Shown here: in pieces, positions 17,980 to 29,505 of the stretch | How the letters are laid out: every line of letters starts with the position of its first letter | How positions within the stretch are numbered: the stretch's first letter is position 1 | NCBI RefSeq assembly: GCF_009834875.1 | Contig: NZ_WVHT01000013.1 | Location: 25,492-89,491 of the forward strand | Reading direction: 5' to 3' | From: Hufsiella arboris | GTDB lineage: Bacteria; Bacteroidota; Bacteroidia; Sphingobacteriales; Sphingobacteriaceae | DNA: 64,000 nucleotides | Translations under genes and position numbers: made by a program | Notes under the pieces: generated by a model | Database searches by the model: none | What the model was told of the DNA's origin: nothing | The model's input: the letters and a program-made list of their open reading frames with translations, nothing else

Positions 17980-20900
17980 TTGGCAAACAACAATATGCGC
18001 AACGAAAGAGTAAACTTTGCAACCAGCAAAAAGGTTATCGACTATCCGGATTTTCTGGATGTGCAATTAGAATCTTTCAGGGAGTTTTTCCAGTTAGAAA
18101 CAACTTCTGACAACCGCCATCAGGAAGGGCTGTTCAAGGTTTTTTCTGAAAACTTTCCGATTTCAGACTCACGCAACATTTTTGTTCTTGAGTTCCTTGA
18201 TTATTTTATTGATCCGCCACGTTACGACATTCAGGAATGTATTGAGCGTGGTTTAACTTACAGTGTGCCTCTAAAGGCTAAGCTTCGTCTTTCATGTAAT
18301 GACGAGGAACACGAAGATTTTGAAACAATTGTTCAGGATGTTTATTTGGGAACTATCCCTTATATGACGCCAAAAGGAACATTTGTTGTAAACGGTGCGG
18401 AACGTGTTATTGTGTCACAATTACACCGCTCACCGGGTGTGTTTTTCGGCCAAAGCCGCCACACAAACGGAACGAAATTGTATTCTGCCCGTGTAATTCC
18501 TTTTAAAGGATCATGGATCGAGTTTGCTACAGACGTTAACAACGTGATGTACGCTTACATCGACCGTAAGAAAAAATTCCCGGTAACTACTTTACTGCGT
18601 GCCATCGGCTACGATTCAGACAAGGACATTCTTGAACTATTCGAATTGGCTGATGAAGTAAAAGTGAGCAAATCTGGCTTGAAGAAATTCACCGGCCGTA
18701 AGCTTGCTGCGAGAGTATTGAAGAAGTGGGTGGAGGATTTTGTCGATGAAGATACCGGTGAGGTAGTTTCAATTGACCGTAACGAGATTATTCTTGAGCG
18801 TGAAACTATTCTTGAAGATGATCACATCGATATGATTGTTGACGCAGGTGTTAAAACCATCATCTTGACTAAAGAAGATGCATCTAACAATGCTGATTAC
18901 TCAATCATCTATAATACATTACAAAAAGATACTTCAAACTCTGAGAAAGAAGCGGTAGAGCATATCTATCGTCAATTACGTAACGCTGAACCACCTGATG
19001 AAGAAACAGCTCGTGGTATCATTGATCGTTTATTCTTCTCGGATAAAAGATATGATTTGGGAGATGTTGGTCGTTACCGCATCAACCGTAAATTAAAGCT
19101 GGATACACCTGATGAAACTAAGGTGTTAACTAAGCAGGATATTATCGCTATCGTTAAATATCTGATCAAACTGATCAACTCGAAAGCGGAAGTGGATGAT
19201 ATCGATCACTTATCAAATCGTCGTGTTCGTACGGTTGGTGAGCAGTTGTATGCACAGTTCGGTGTTGGTTTGGCTCGTATGGCACGTACTATTCGTGAAC
19301 GTATGAACATCCGCGACAATGAGGTGTTTACTCCAACTGATTTGATCAACGCACGTACACTATCATCGGTGATCAACTCATTCTTTGGAACAAACCAGTT
19401 GTCACAGTTCATGGATCAAACAAATCCGCTTGCAGAGATCACTCACAAGCGTCGTTTGTCAGCTTTAGGCCCAGGCGGTCTATCTCGTGAGCGTGCAGGT
19501 TTCGAGGTTCGTGACGTTCACTATACGCATTACGGTCGTTTGTGTACAATCGAAACTCCGGAAGGACCGAACATTGGTTTGATTTCGTCACTTTGCGTTC
19601 ATGCGAAGATCAATAACTTAGGTTTCATTGAAACTCCTTATCGTAAGGTCGACAATGGTCGTGTTGTTGTTGAAGAACCGGTAATTTATTTATCTGCTGA
19701 AGATGAAGACGGTAAAACGATCGCTCAGGCAAATGCATCGTATGATGATAAAGGTAACTTTGAGACACCGCGTGTAAAAGCACGTTTTGAAGGTGACTTC
19801 CCGGTTATCGAGCCTGAAAAACTTGATCTTATGGACGTTGCTCCAAACCAGATCACCTCGATTGCGGCTTCATTGATTCCGTTCCTTGAGCATGATGATG
19901 CTAACCGTGCTTTGATGGGATCGAATATGCAGCGCCAGGCAGTGCCGTTATTACGCCCTGAAGCTCCTATTGTTGGAACTGGCTTAGAAGGCCGCGTTGC
20001 ACGTGACTCACGTACGCTTATTAACGCTGAAGGAAATGGTGTTGTTGAATACGTAGATGCTAATGAGATCAAGATCCGTTACGAACGTAATGAGGATGAT
20101 GTTCTTGTATCGTTCGAAGGTGAAGTTAAATCATACCGCTTAACTAAGTTCAAGAAAACAAATCAAAGCACTTGTATTAACCTTAAGCCAATTGTAATAA
20201 AAGGCCAGAAAGTTGAAAAAGGCCAGGTGCTTTGTGAAGGATATGCAACACAGGACGGAGAATTAGCTTTGGGACGTAACCTGAAAGTAGCATTCATGCC
20301 TTGGCAAGGATTCAACTTTGAGGATGCGATCGTAATTTCGGAGCGTGTGGTTTCTCAGGACATCTTTACATCTCTTCACATCGAGGAGTTTGAATTAGAA
20401 GTTCGTGATACAAAACGCGGCGAAGAGGAATTGACACCAGATATTCCAAACGTTTCAGAAGAGGCTACGAAAGATCTTGACGAGAACGGAATTATCCGTG
20501 TTGGTGCCGAAGTTAAAGAAGGCGACATCCTGATCGGTAAGATCACACCAAAAGGCGAATCTGATCCTTCACCGGAAGAAAAACTTTTACGTGCAATCTT
20601 TGGTGACAAAGCAGGTGACGTAAAAGATGCATCTTTAAAAACTCCGCCATCAATTAGTGGTGTAGTTATCGATACTAAATTATTCTCACGTGCTAAGAAA
20701 ACTTCAAAAGCTGAAGAAAAGGCAGCCTTAGATAAGTTGGACAATGGCCACGAAAGAGTGATTAAACAACTTAAAGAAGGGTTACTTGATAAGTTGTTCA
20801 CCATTGTAAATGGTAAAACTTCTCAGGGAGTTTATAATGTATACAAAGAGCTTTTAGTTCCAAAAGGAGTTAAGTTCACACAAAAGATCCTCGCTGATCT

Positions 20901-21789
20901 TGAGTTTGCCAACATCAATCCAACAAAATGGACAACTGATGATGACAAGAACGAACTGATCAAAATGACTCTTCACAATTATAACATTAAGCTTAACGAA
21001 GAGCTTGGTGCTTACAAACGTGATAAGTTTGCAATCAGCGTTGGTGATGAGCTTCCATCGGGAATCGTTCAGATGGCTAAAGTTTATATTGCTAAAAAAC
21101 GTAAGCTGAAAGTAGGTGATAAGATGGCCGGCCGTCACGGTAACAAAGGTATCGTAGCACGTATCGTACGTGATGAAGATATGCCTTTCCTTGAAGATGG
21201 AACACCGGTTGATATTGTGTTGAACCCACTGGGTGTACCTTCACGTATGAACCTTGGACAGATCTACGAAACAGTTTTAGGCTGGGCAGGAAAAGAACTT
21301 GGAATGAAGTTCGCTACGCCAATTTTTGACGGTGCATCACATGCGGAAGTTGAAGAGTGGGTTGCTAAGGCAGGTGTGCCGACTTCAGGCAGGACTTACC
21401 TGCACAACGGCTTAACTGGTGAGCGCTTTGACCAGCCAACTACAGTAGGTATTATTTACATGCTGAAACTTGGTCACATGGTTGATGATAAGATGCACGC
21501 CCGTTCAATCGGACCATACTCATTGATTACTCAACAGCCGTTGGGTGGTAAAGCTCAGTTTGGTGGTCAGCGTTTTGGTGAGATGGAGGTTTGGGCTCTT
21601 GAGGCATTCGGTGCTTCAAATATCCTTCAGGAGATTCTGACAGTTAAGTCGGATGATGTTGTAGGCCGTGCTAAAACTTACGAAGCCATTGTTAAAGGTG
21701 AAAATCTGCCAACGCCGTCAGTTCCTGAATCATTCAATGTATTGGTTCATGAATTAAGAGGATTAGGTTTAGATATTACGTTAGACTAA
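17980..21789 (+). CDS. rpoB: DNA-directed RNA polymerase subunit beta
   Basis: A 1269-residue core polymerase subunit. The rifampicin region ([40 protein letters not shown]) and the C-terminal clamp ([20 protein letters not shown]) are present. The start is TTG at 17980, which gives the expected MANNN N-terminus. An internal ATG 15 bases later is the alternative. rpoC follows after 73 bp. Confidence 0.98.
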   Translation: MANNNMRNERVNFATSKKVIDYPDFLDVQLESFREFFQLETTSDNRHQEGLFKVFSENFPISDSRNIFVLEFLDYFIDPPRYDIQECIERGLTYSVPLKAKLRLSCNDEEHEDFETIVQDVYLGTIPYMTPKGTFVVNGAERVIVSQLHRSPGVFFGQSRHTNGTKLYSARVIPFKGSWIEFATDVNNVMYAYIDRKKKFPVTTLLRAIGYDSDKDILELFELADEVKVSKSGLKKFTGRKLAARVLKKWVEDFVDEDTGEVVSIDRNEIILERETILEDDHIDMIVDAGVKTIILTKEDASNNADYSIIYNTLQKDTSNSEKEAVEHIYRQLRNAEPPDEETARGIIDRLFFSDKRYDLGDVGRYRINRKLKLDTPDETKVLTKQDIIAIVKYLIKLINSKAEVDDIDHLSNRRVRTVGEQLYAQFGVGLARMARTIRERMNIRDNEVFTPTDLINARTLSSVINSFFGTNQLSQFMDQTNPLAEITHKRRLSALGPGGLSRERAGFEVRDVHYTHYGRLCTIETPEGPNIGLISSLCVHAKINNLGFIETPYRKVDNGRVVVEEPVIYLSAEDEDGKTIAQANASYDDKGNFETPRVKARFEGDFPVIEPEKLDLMDVAPNQITSIAASLIPFLEHDDANRALMGSNMQRQAVPLLRPEAPIVGTGLEGRVARDSRTLINAEGNGVVEYVDANEIKIRYERNEDDVLVSFEGEVKSYRLTKFKKTNQSTCINLKPIVIKGQKVEKGQVLCEGYATQDGELALGRNLKVAFMPWQGFNFEDAIVISERVVSQDIFTSLHIEEFELEVRDTKRGEEELTPDIPNVSEEATKDLDENGIIRVGAEVKEGDILIGKITPKGESDPSPEEKLLRAIFGDKAGDVKDASLKTPPSISGVVIDTKLFSRAKKTSKAEEKAALDKLDNGHERVIKQLKEGLLDKLFTIVNGKTSQGVYNVYKELLVPKGVKFTQKILADLEFANINPTKWTTDDDKNELIKMTLHNYNIKLNEELGAYKRDKFAISVGDELPSGIVQMAKVYIAKKRKLKVGDKMAGRHGNKGIVARIVRDEDMPFLEDGTPVDIVLNPLGVPSRMNLGQIYETVLGWAGKELGMKFATPIFDGASHAEVEEWVAKAGVPTSGRTYLHNGLTGERFDQPTTVGIIYMLKLGHMVDDKMHARSIGPYSLITQQPLGGKAQFGGQRFGEMEVWALEAFGASNILQEILTVKSDDVVGRAKTYEAIVKGENLPTPSVPESFNVLVHELRGLGLDITLD

Positions 21790-21793
21790 ATAA

Positions 21794-21844
21794 GCCGAAA
21801 GCTAAAAGACTAAAGCAAAAAGCCTTAGTCTTTCAGCTTTCAGC
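21794..21844 (+). repeat. Long inverted repeat in the rpoB-rpoC gap
   Basis: Two 23-nt arms (21794-21816 and 21822-21844) flank AAAAA and match at 20 of 23 positions. The three mismatches are A-C type on the plus strand and would be G-U pairs in a minus-strand RNA. The arms are built from the words GAAAGCT and AAAGACTAA. Confidence 0.7.
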
Positions 21845-21862
21845 TTTAATCTTAAAAAAGCT

Positions 21863-24800
21863 ATGTCTTACAAGAAAGATAATAAAATCAAAAGTAACTT
21901 CACGTCGATTACGATCAGTTTAGCGTCTCCTGAGTCAATTCTTGAGCGTTCAAGCGGTGAAGTTTTAAAGCCAGAAACCATTAATTACCGTACCTACAAA
22001 CCGGAGCGTGATGGTTTATTCTGCGAACGTATTTTTGGTCCGGTAAAAGATTACGAATGCCATTGCGGTAAATACAAACGTATCCGTTATAAAGGTATTG
22101 TTTGTGATCGTTGTGGTGTTGAGGTTACTGAAAAGAAAGTACGCCGTGAGCGTATGGGACACATCAGTTTGGTGGTTCCTGTTGCGCATATCTGGTATTT
22201 CCGTTCATTGCCAAATAAAATAGGTTATTTGCTAGGCCTTCCTACCAAAAAACTTGATTTAATCATTTACTATGAGCGTTATGTAGTTATTCAGCCGGGT
22301 ATTAAAGAAGCTGACGGAATTTCAAAAATGGACTTCCTGACAGAAGAAGAATACCTTGACATTTTGGATACCCTTCCAAAAGAAAATCAATATTTAGACG
22401 ATAAAGATCCTCAGAAATTCGTTGCAAAAATGGGTGCTGAGGCTTTAGAAGAGTTATTGAAGCGTATTGACCTGGATCAGCAATCTTATGATTTACGTCA
22501 CCAGGCTGCAAATGAAACTTCTCAGCAACGTAAAAACGAAGCGTTAAAACGCCTTCAGGTTGTTGAAGCTTTCCGTGGTTCACGTGATCGTATCGAGAAT
22601 AATCCAGAGTGGATGATCGTTAAGATCGTTCCGGTTATTCCGCCAGAATTACGTCCTTTAGTTCCATTGGAAGGTGGCCGTTTCGCAACTTCCGATTTGA
22701 ATGATTTATATCGTCGCGTAATTATCCGTAACAACCGTTTAAAACGTTTAATCGAGATCAAAGCGCCGGAAGTAATCTTACGTAATGAAAAACGTATGCT
22801 TCAGGAAGCTGTTGATTCGCTTTTTGATAATTCACGTAAAGTTAACGCCGTTAAAACTGAAGGTAACCGTGCGCTTAAATCTCTTTCAGATATCCTGAAA
22901 GGTAAGCAAGGTCGTTTCCGTCAAAACTTATTGGGTAAACGTGTAGATTATTCGGCACGTTCAGTAATTGTTGTTGGACCGAACCTGAAATTACATGAGT
23001 GCGGTTTGCCGAAAGATATGGCTGCTGAACTTTTTAAACCGTTCATCATTCGTAAAATGATTGAAAGAGGTGTTGTGAAAACAGTTAAGTCTGCGAAAAA
23101 AATTGTAGACCGAAAAGACCCATTAGTTTGGGATATTCTGGAAAACGTATTAAAAGGACACCCTGTGTTGTTAAACCGGGCGCCAACGCTTCACCGTTTA
23201 GGTATACAAGCTTTTCAGCCAAAATTGGTTGAGGGTAAAGCGATCCAGCTTCACCCATTGGTTTGTACCGCGTTCAACGCCGACTTTGACGGTGACCAGA
23301 TGGCGGTTCACTTACCTTTAGGTAACGCTGCGATTCTGGAAGCGCAAATGTTGATGCTTGCATCTCACAACATTTTGAACCCTGCGAACGGAACGCCGAT
23401 CACGGTTCCATCTCAGGACATGGTTTTAGGTCTTTATTATATCACTAAAGGCCGTAAAACTGATGAAGGACGTGTTGTAAAGGGTGAAGGACAAATTTTC
23501 TATTCGCCGGAAGAAGTAATCATTGGTTACAATGAGAAACGCGTAGATCTTCACGCCTTCATTAAGGTGAAAACCAACGTGAAAGAGAAAGACGGGGCGA
23601 TCGTTAATAAAATCATAGATACAACGGTAGGGCGTGTGTTATTCAATCAGCATGTTCCTGAAGAAGTTGGATATATCAACGAGCTTCTGACTAAAAAGTC
23701 GCTTCGTGATATTATCGGTGAAGTTGTGAAGATTACCGGTATGGCCCGTGCTGCGCAGTTCCTTGATGATATTAAGGAATTAGGATTCCAAATGGCATTC
23801 CGCGGCGGACTTTCGTTTAACTTGCTGGATCTAAATATCCCTGAAGCGAAAGTAAAACTAATCGAGCAGGCGTCTAAGGAAGTTGAAGAAGTTATGGGTA
23901 ACTATAACATGGGCTTCATTACCAACAACGAGCGTTATAATCAGATTATCGATATCTGGACACGTATCAACAATCGCTTAACTGCGAATGTAATGGAGAT
24001 ATTGTCTACAGACAATCAAGGCTTCAACTCGGTGTATATGATGCTTGATTCCGGAGCCCGTGGTTCTAAAGAGCAGATTCGTCAGCTTTGCGGAATGCGT
24101 GGTTTGATGGCTAAGCCTCAGAAATCTGGCTCAGGTGGTGAAATTATCGAAAACCCGATTCTTTCTAACTTTAAGGAAGGGTTATCAGTACTCGAATACT
24201 TTATTTCTACCCACGGTGCTCGTAAAGGTTTGGCGGATACGGCGTTGAAAACAGCGGATGCTGGTTACCTGACCCGTCGTTTACATGACGTGGCCCAGGA
24301 TATGATCGTTGGAGAAACCGATTGCGGTACATTACGCGGAATTTATACAACTGCTCTTAAAGACAACGAAGACATCGTTGAGCCTTTATATGAGCGTATC
24401 TTAGGCAGAACATCACTTCATGATGTATTCGATCCGTTAACTGGTGAGTTACTGGTTGCCGCTGGTCAGGATATCGAAGAGGATGTTGCCCGCAATATTG
24501 AAAACTCTCCGTTAGAAGGTATTGAAATTCGTTCGGTATTAACATGTGAGAGCAAACGTGGAGTTTGTGCATTGTGCTACGGACGTAACCTTGCAACAGG
24601 TAAACGCGTTCAGGCCGGAGAAGCCGTCGGTGTAATTGCCGCACAGTCAATTGGTGAGCCTGGTACACAGTTAACACTTCGTACATTCCACGTGGGTGGT
24701 ACTGCATCGAACATCGCTGCTGAATCACAAATTACAGCGAAATTCGACGGTGTTATTGAGTTTGAAAATATCCGTACGGTTCCTTTTGAAACTGAAGAAG

Positions 24801-26149
24801 GTCCGGTTGAGGTTGTTTTAGGTCGTTCAGGTGAGTTCAGGATCATTGAGCCAGGAACTAACCGCGTGATTATGACCAATAACATTCCTTATGGTGCATA
24901 CCTGTATGTTAAGGAAGGTGCTCAGATTGTCAAAGGAGATAAGATTTGTAGCTGGGATCCATACAATGCGGTTATCATTTCTGAATTCGGTGGTAAAGCA
25001 GATTTCGAAGCGATCATTGAAGGAGTTACCTTCCGTGAAGAATCGGATGAACAAACCGGTCACCGTGAAAAAGTTATTATCGATACCCGTGATAAAACAA
25101 AAAACCCTGTTATCCGCATCGTAGATAAAAAGGGCGACTTTATTAAGGGCTATAACATCCCGGTAGGAGCTCACATTGCGGTTGATGAAGGTGAAGCGGT
25201 TAAATCCGGAGCTGTTATCGCAAAAATTCCTCGTTCGACAGGTAAAACCCGTGACATCACCGGTGGTCTGCCTCGTGTGACTGAGTTGTTTGAGGCTCGT
25301 AACCCATCGAATCCAGCAGTTGTTACTGAGATCGACGGCGTCGTGACTCTTGGTGGTATCAAACGCGGTAACCGTGAAATTTCTATCGAGTCAAAAGATG
25401 GTCAGGTTAAAAAATATCTTGTACCGTTGTCTAAACACATCCTTGTACAGGATAACGACTTTATAAAAGCTGGTATGCCATTGTCTGATGGATCTATATC
25501 GCCTGCCGATATATTGGCGATTAAAGGTCCAGCGGCAGTACAGGAATATCTTGTTAACGGTATCCAGGAAGTTTATCGTTTGCAGGGTGTGAAGATCAAT
25601 GACAAACACTTCGAAGTGATTGTTCACCAAATGATGCAGAAAGTTATGATCGAAGATCCGGGAGATACACGTTTCCTTGAGAAAGATTCTGTTGACCGTT
25701 GGGATTTCATGCTTGAAAACGACGATATTTTTGACAAGAAAGTTGTAACTGATCCCGGTGATTCAACAACGTTGAAAGCAGGACAAATCGTTTCTGTTCG
25801 TAAATTAAGGGACGAAAATTCTGTGCTAAAACGTAAGGATATGAAACTTGCAGAAGCTCGTGACGCTGTTGCAGCAACTTCAAGCCCTATTTTACAAGGT
25901 ATTACACGTGCGTCGTTAGGAACAAAATCATTCATCTCGGCAGCTTCCTTCCAGGAAACTACTAAAGTTTTGAATGAGGCTGCAATTAGCGGTAAGCGTG
26001 ATAACTTGTTAGGATTGAAGGAAAATGTAATCGTTGGTCACTTAATTCCATCGGGTACAGGTTTGCGTAATTACGAGCGTATCATTGTTGGCTCGCAAGA
26101 AGAATATGATAAACTACTTGCATCTAAACAAGAAGAAGTAGAAGCATAA
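21863..26149 (+). CDS. rpoC: DNA-directed RNA polymerase subunit beta'
   Basis: A 1428-residue catalytic subunit. The N-terminal zinc site (CHCG...CDRCG) lies at about 69-87. The active-site Mg loop NADFDGDQM is present. A second zinc cluster ([14 protein letters not shown]) and the trigger-loop region ([16 protein letters not shown]) follow. It ends in an acidic tail, and a terminator follows immediately. Confidence 0.98.
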   Translation: MSYKKDNKIKSNFTSITISLASPESILERSSGEVLKPETINYRTYKPERDGLFCERIFGPVKDYECHCGKYKRIRYKGIVCDRCGVEVTEKKVRRERMGHISLVVPVAHIWYFRSLPNKIGYLLGLPTKKLDLIIYYERYVVIQPGIKEADGISKMDFLTEEEYLDILDTLPKENQYLDDKDPQKFVAKMGAEALEELLKRIDLDQQSYDLRHQAANETSQQRKNEALKRLQVVEAFRGSRDRIENNPEWMIVKIVPVIPPELRPLVPLEGGRFATSDLNDLYRRVIIRNNRLKRLIEIKAPEVILRNEKRMLQEAVDSLFDNSRKVNAVKTEGNRALKSLSDILKGKQGRFRQNLLGKRVDYSARSVIVVGPNLKLHECGLPKDMAAELFKPFIIRKMIERGVVKTVKSAKKIVDRKDPLVWDILENVLKGHPVLLNRAPTLHRLGIQAFQPKLVEGKAIQLHPLVCTAFNADFDGDQMAVHLPLGNAAILEAQMLMLASHNILNPANGTPITVPSQDMVLGLYYITKGRKTDEGRVVKGEGQIFYSPEEVIIGYNEKRVDLHAFIKVKTNVKEKDGAIVNKIIDTTVGRVLFNQHVPEEVGYINELLTKKSLRDIIGEVVKITGMARAAQFLDDIKELGFQMAFRGGLSFNLLDLNIPEAKVKLIEQASKEVEEVMGNYNMGFITNNERYNQIIDIWTRINNRLTANVMEILSTDNQGFNSVYMMLDSGARGSKEQIRQLCGMRGLMAKPQKSGSGGEIIENPILSNFKEGLSVLEYFISTHGARKGLADTALKTADAGYLTRRLHDVAQDMIVGETDCGTLRGIYTTALKDNEDIVEPLYERILGRTSLHDVFDPLTGELLVAAGQDIEEDVARNIENSPLEGIEIRSVLTCESKRGVCALCYGRNLATGKRVQAGEAVGVIAAQSIGEPGTQLTLRTFHVGGTASNIAAESQITAKFDGVIEFENIRTVPFETEEGPVEVVLGRSGEFRIIEPGTNRVIMTNNIPYGAYLYVKEGAQIVKGDKICSWDPYNAVIISEFGGKADFEAIIEGVTFREESDEQTGHREKVIIDTRDKTKNPVIRIVDKKGDFIKGYNIPVGAHIAVDEGEAVKSGAVIAKIPRSTGKTRDITGGLPRVTELFEARNPSNPAVVTEIDGVVTLGGIKRGNREISIESKDGQVKKYLVPLSKHILVQDNDFIKAGMPLSDGSISPADILAIKGPAAVQEYLVNGIQEVYRLQGVKINDKHFEVIVHQMMQKVMIEDPGDTRFLEKDSVDRWDFMLENDDIFDKKVVTDPGDSTTLKAGQIVSVRKLRDENSVLKRKDMKLAEARDAVAATSSPILQGITRASLGTKSFISAASFQETTKVLNEAAISGKRDNLLGLKENVIVGHLIPSGTGLRNYERIIVGSQEEYDKLLASKQEEVEA

Positions 26150-26169
26150 TCTTTAAGGTCTACTATTTG

Positions 26170-26203
26170 AAAGTCCCTGCTCATAAGGCAGGGACTTTTT
26201 TGT
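26170..26203 (+). terminator. Terminator of the rpl-rpo operon
   Basis: AAAGTCCCTGC (26170-26180) pairs with GCAGGGACTTT (26188-26198), followed by a T-rich tract. Confidence 0.92.
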
Positions 26204-26231
26204 TTAGCTTTATACTTGTATCTTCTTCTCT

Positions 26232-26483
26232 ATGAATGTATTAGAAATACAACTATTTCAAAACACTTAAAACAAAATCAGGCGAGAGAGAAGCTGAAGT
26301 ACTAGTAACCGCTTTTAAATCGGAAGCCAAGACAGAGTTTTATAACTGGCGGGATATTCTAACAACAAAAAAAGGTTTTGTCACCGTGAAGGCAGATCTT
26401 ATGAAATCTATATATTGTTGGTTTAATTCAATTTAGCGATTGCTGGTTCGGTGTTGGCAACTTTCAATTTTATGTTGAAATAA
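26232..26483 (+). pseudogene. Decayed small coiled-coil membrane protein gene
   Basis: The three reading frames carry successive pieces of one protein. Frame one has MNVLEIQLFQ from 26232. Frame two has FKTLKTKSGEREAEVLVTAF and KSEAKTEFYNWRDILTTKK, then KADLMKSIY. Frame three has GLIQF at 26420. Frame one returns with LAIAGSVLATFNFMLK, ending in TAA at 26481-26483. At least three single-base frame changes are needed to join them. The layout (Glu/Lys-rich helix, then KADLMK and a C-terminal membrane helix) resembles the small coiled-coil/one-span proteins (DUF1640-like) common in Bacteroidota. The family name is tentative, while the decay is visible directly. Confidence 0.75.
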
Positions 26484-26504
26484 TATATTAATAAATTCAG
26501 ATTT

Positions 26505-26537
26505 AAGTCCTCTCTAATCAAGAGGACTTTTTATTTT
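26505..26537 (+). terminator. Hairpin terminator before the DUF3467 gene
   Basis: AAGTCCTCT pairs with AGAGGACTT across CTAATCA, followed by T-rich sequence. It sits just 7 bp before the next ATG. It probably served the decayed gene upstream, or acts as a leader hairpin of the next. Confidence 0.65.
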
Positions 26538-26543
26538 TACACA

Positions 26544-26858
26544 ATGGAAGATCAAAATAAGGACAACCAGTTAAATATTGAACTGAACGAGGAAACTGCA
26601 GAGGGAATCTATTCCAACCTTGCGATTATAACACATTCAAACACAGAATTTGTGCTTGACTTTATAAGAGTAATGCCCGGTATACCCAAAGCAAGGGTTA
26701 AATCCAGGATTATTTTAACGCCGGAGCATGCTAAGCGGCTGGTGCATGCACTTGAAGATAATATTTCAAAATTTGAAGCAATAAATGGACGTATCAAAAC
26801 TCAGGAAGAGCCTCCCGGCTTTCCTATGAACTTCGGCGGGCCGACGGCACAAGCGTAA
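26544..26858 (+). CDS. DUF3467 domain protein
   Basis: A 104-residue conserved protein of unknown function (TAEGIYSNLAIITHSNTEFV, DFIRVMPGIPKARVKSRIIL, TPEHAKRLVHALEDN). DUF3467 proteins are short, soluble and widespread in Bacteroidota, with no established role. The Pro/Gly-rich tail (EEPPGFPMNFGGP) is typical. The downstream fadL-like gene has its own 106-bp upstream region. Confidence 0.88.
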   Translation: MEDQNKDNQLNIELNEETAEGIYSNLAIITHSNTEFVLDFIRVMPGIPKARVKSRIILTPEHAKRLVHALEDNISKFEAINGRIKTQEEPPGFPMNFGGPTAQA

Positions 26859-26905
26859 ATTTACTTGTGAAAAATTAACCAATTATTTTCTCATTTTATA
26901 AAATA

Positions 26906-26927
26906 AATACTATGTTAGCATAGTATT
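26906..26927. promoter_or_regulatory. Perfect palindrome upstream of the FadL-type porin
   Basis: AATACTATG-TTAG-CATAGTATT has 9-bp arms and a 4-bp centre. It lies about 38 bp before the ATG. There is no T tract, so an operator for a dimeric repressor is more likely than a terminator. Confidence 0.45.
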
Positions 26928-26964
26928 ATATGGCGTTTGCCATTACTAACCAATCTTTTTAATT

Positions 26965-28173
26965 ATGCGTAAAATTTTATTAGGCATTCTCATGTCATTG
27001 CCGGTATTGGTATTTGGACAGGGATTTCAAGTCAATCTGCAGGGGCAGAAACAAACCGCAATGGGAGGTGCAGGAACAGGTCTCGCTATCGATGAAGCGT
27101 CATTGTTTTTTAACCCTGGTGCTGTAAGTATGTTAGAAAAAAACGGTGTTCAGGTTGGCGCTAACCTGGTTTTCCTGAAATCTGCGTTTTTACAGACAGG
27201 GTCATCGACGGTAGAGTATAATAAGAGCGAAGTGGCGCCGCCTTTTCAGGGGTATGCTGTTTTCGGATCTGACAAGATAAAGTTTGGTATCGCTGCTTAT
27301 ACCCCTTTCGGTGGATTAATGAAATGGGATGACAACTGGTCAGGCAAATATTCTGTTACGTCGTTGAATCTAAAAGCCATATATGTTCAACCAACTGTAA
27401 GTGTTAAACTCACAGATTATCTGGGTTTAGGCGGTGGTTTAGTGTACACGTATGGAGATGTTAATCTTCAGCGTGGTGTGCCTTTGTCGAATTCAGCCGG
27501 GGAGAGTGGAAAAGCAACACTTGATGGTCATGGAAACGGATGGGGATGGAACGCGGGAATTTACCTGAAAGCCATCACCGGCGTAACTATTGGTATTTCA
27601 CACCGTTCGAAAGTTGATGTCAAAGTTAAAGATGGCGACGCGGTATTTGAATTACCAGCCTCGTTAGGCCCGTATCCAACTAGTTTTAGTTCACAGTTAG
27701 CCTTACCAGCGACAACGACATTAGGTTTCGGTATCTATCCCTCTAAAAAAACGACAATTGCTTTTGATGCAAACTGGGTTCAATGGCACGTATATAGAAA
27801 CTTAGCATTTGCTTACTCGCCGACAGGGACACGTATACCAAATACTAATTCGCCACGTAATTACAAAGATGCTGCGGCACTTCGTTTAGGTATACAAAAT
27901 CAGACAACCTCGTCATTAACCTTAAGAGCTGGAATTGGCTATGCCTGGTCGCCGGTGGTGGATGGCTATGTAACGCCAGAGGTGCCTGATGCGGATAGGT
28001 TGATGTTAAGTGCTGGTTTAGGATACAATGTTACACCTAAATTCAGTGTTGACGCTTCGTTCCTTTTTGAGGGCTTGAAAGATCGCACTCAAACAAATAT
28101 CGAAACAGGGTTGTCAGGTAAGTTTGCTTCCGATGTATACGTTCCGGGTATTTCTTTATCGTACAAGTGGTAG
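26965..28173 (+). CDS. FadL/OmpP1/TodX-type outer-membrane transporter
   Basis: A 402-residue barrel with a signal peptide ending near FGQG. The N-terminal family motif is present (MGGAGTGLAIDEASLFFNPG, resembling the FadL hatch). Barrel strands continue to the terminal SLSYKW. These porins move hydrophobic compounds such as long-chain fatty acids inward. The downstream SGNH hydrolase lipoprotein (18-bp gap) suggests uptake coupled to ester hydrolysis at the surface. Confidence 0.9.
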   Translation: MRKILLGILMSLPVLVFGQGFQVNLQGQKQTAMGGAGTGLAIDEASLFFNPGAVSMLEKNGVQVGANLVFLKSAFLQTGSSTVEYNKSEVAPPFQGYAVFGSDKIKFGIAAYTPFGGLMKWDDNWSGKYSVTSLNLKAIYVQPTVSVKLTDYLGLGGGLVYTYGDVNLQRGVPLSNSAGESGKATLDGHGNGWGWNAGIYLKAITGVTIGISHRSKVDVKVKDGDAVFELPASLGPYPTSFSSQLALPATTTLGFGIYPSKKTTIAFDANWVQWHVYRNLAFAYSPTGTRIPNTNSPRNYKDAAALRLGIQNQTTSSLTLRAGIGYAWSPVVDGYVTPEVPDADRLMLSAGLGYNVTPKFSVDASFLFEGLKDRTQTNIETGLSGKFASDVYVPGISLSYKW

Positions 28174-28191
28174 GATTTAATACGAAATAAA

Positions 28192-29505
28192 ATGAAATTC
28201 AATAATAAAATTAATTATATCGTTGCTTCCGCACTATTATTTATTGCGGCTTGCAAACCATCAATTGACGCGCCTTCCGTTAGTAAAGGCCAGGCTGACT
28301 TTAGTCGTTATATTTCCGTAGGCAACTCATTGACAGCAGGGTACGCTGACGGAGGACTTTACTTGGAAGGACAGAAAGCTTCCTATCCTGAAATGCTTGC
28401 CGGGCAAATGAAAGCTGCAGGCGGCGGCGATTTTAAAACACCTTTCTTTAATGAAGATCAGGCTAATGGATCTGGCTATCTTCATATCAGCGGATTTAAC
28501 ACTGATGGTACTCCTCAGATAACGCCAGTTAAAGATAACCTGGCAGTTCGCGGACAGGTTGCTATTCCCGGTTTCGGAAATGTAACTCTTTACACAAAAT
28601 ACTCAGGCGACATAAATAATTACGGTGTACCAGGAATTAAATTGCAGCAGATTAATTATGCGCCTTACGGAAACCTTAATGGTTATTATGAGCGATTACT
28701 GCCGGGTAATGCAGGAACCAATAATACTCCTTATATCGATTTTGTGACAGCAAAACCATTTACATTCTTTAGCTGTTGGCTGGGAAATAATGACGCTTTA
28801 GGTTATGCAACTTCCGGTGGCGCTAATCCTGCTGATCAGTTGACGGATAAAAACCAATTTGCTCAGCTATATACGTTCGCTATAGCTCGTTTAACAGCAA
28901 ATGGCGCTAAAGGTGTTGTTGCAACAATTCCTGACGTTACCTCTATTCCTTATTTCACCACGGTAACGTACGCTGCCTTGCTTGCGGGAGCACAAAAAGT
29001 TAGTCCGGCAGTGCAGGCAATCTTTATTCAGGCCAGTGACGCTCCGGGCGGTGTAAGAGCAGCGACGGCTCAGGATCTTTTCACATTGACGCTCAATTCC
29101 GACGGTGTGTTCGGCAAACCTAATGCTGCAGGAATACCTTATGGTTTACATCCGTTAAACCCAATTGAAAGTAAATACGTTCTTGACAAAACTGAAACCG
29201 CAAACGTTAAGGACTATGTAAGTTACTATAACAGTGTTATTAAATCTGTTGCTGCATCAAAAGGTCTTGCGGTGATGGATGCATTTACAGTTTTGGGCCA
29301 ATTTAAAGCCGGAAAAGTTGTAGATGGCGTAACCGTAAATTCAAACTTTGTTACCGGTAATCTCTTTTCACTGGATGGTGTACATCTTACGCCATTCGGA
29401 TATGCCTTAGTAGCAAATGAATTTATAAAATCAATTAACAGCCAATATGGCTCAACATTGAGTACTGTTGATCCGACGAAGTACCGGATGGTTAAATTTC
29501 CCTGA
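28192..29505 (+). CDS. SGNH/GDSL hydrolase lipoprotein
   Basis: A 437-residue protein with a lipoprotein signal (FIAAC, Cys 21). The SGNH blocks are complete: GNSLTAG (nucleophile Ser 46), a central Gly block, GNND (around 200) and DGVHLTPFGY with the catalytic Asp and His near the C-terminus. It is probably an esterase or lipase anchored to the envelope. It sits in an operon with the FadL-type porin. Its stop codon directly abuts the miaA stop on the other strand. The substrate is not known. Confidence 0.88.
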   Translation: MKFNNKINYIVASALLFIAACKPSIDAPSVSKGQADFSRYISVGNSLTAGYADGGLYLEGQKASYPEMLAGQMKAAGGGDFKTPFFNEDQANGSGYLHISGFNTDGTPQITPVKDNLAVRGQVAIPGFGNVTLYTKYSGDINNYGVPGIKLQQINYAPYGNLNGYYERLLPGNAGTNNTPYIDFVTAKPFTFFSCWLGNNDALGYATSGGANPADQLTDKNQFAQLYTFAIARLTANGAKGVVATIPDVTSIPYFTTVTYAALLAGAQKVSPAVQAIFIQASDAPGGVRAATAQDLFTLTLNSDGVFGKPNAAGIPYGLHPLNPIESKYVLDKTETANVKDYVSYYNSVIKSVAASKGLAVMDAFTVLGQFKAGKVVDGVTVNSNFVTGNLFSLDGVHLTPFGYALVANEFIKSINSQYGSTLSTVDPTKYRMVKFP

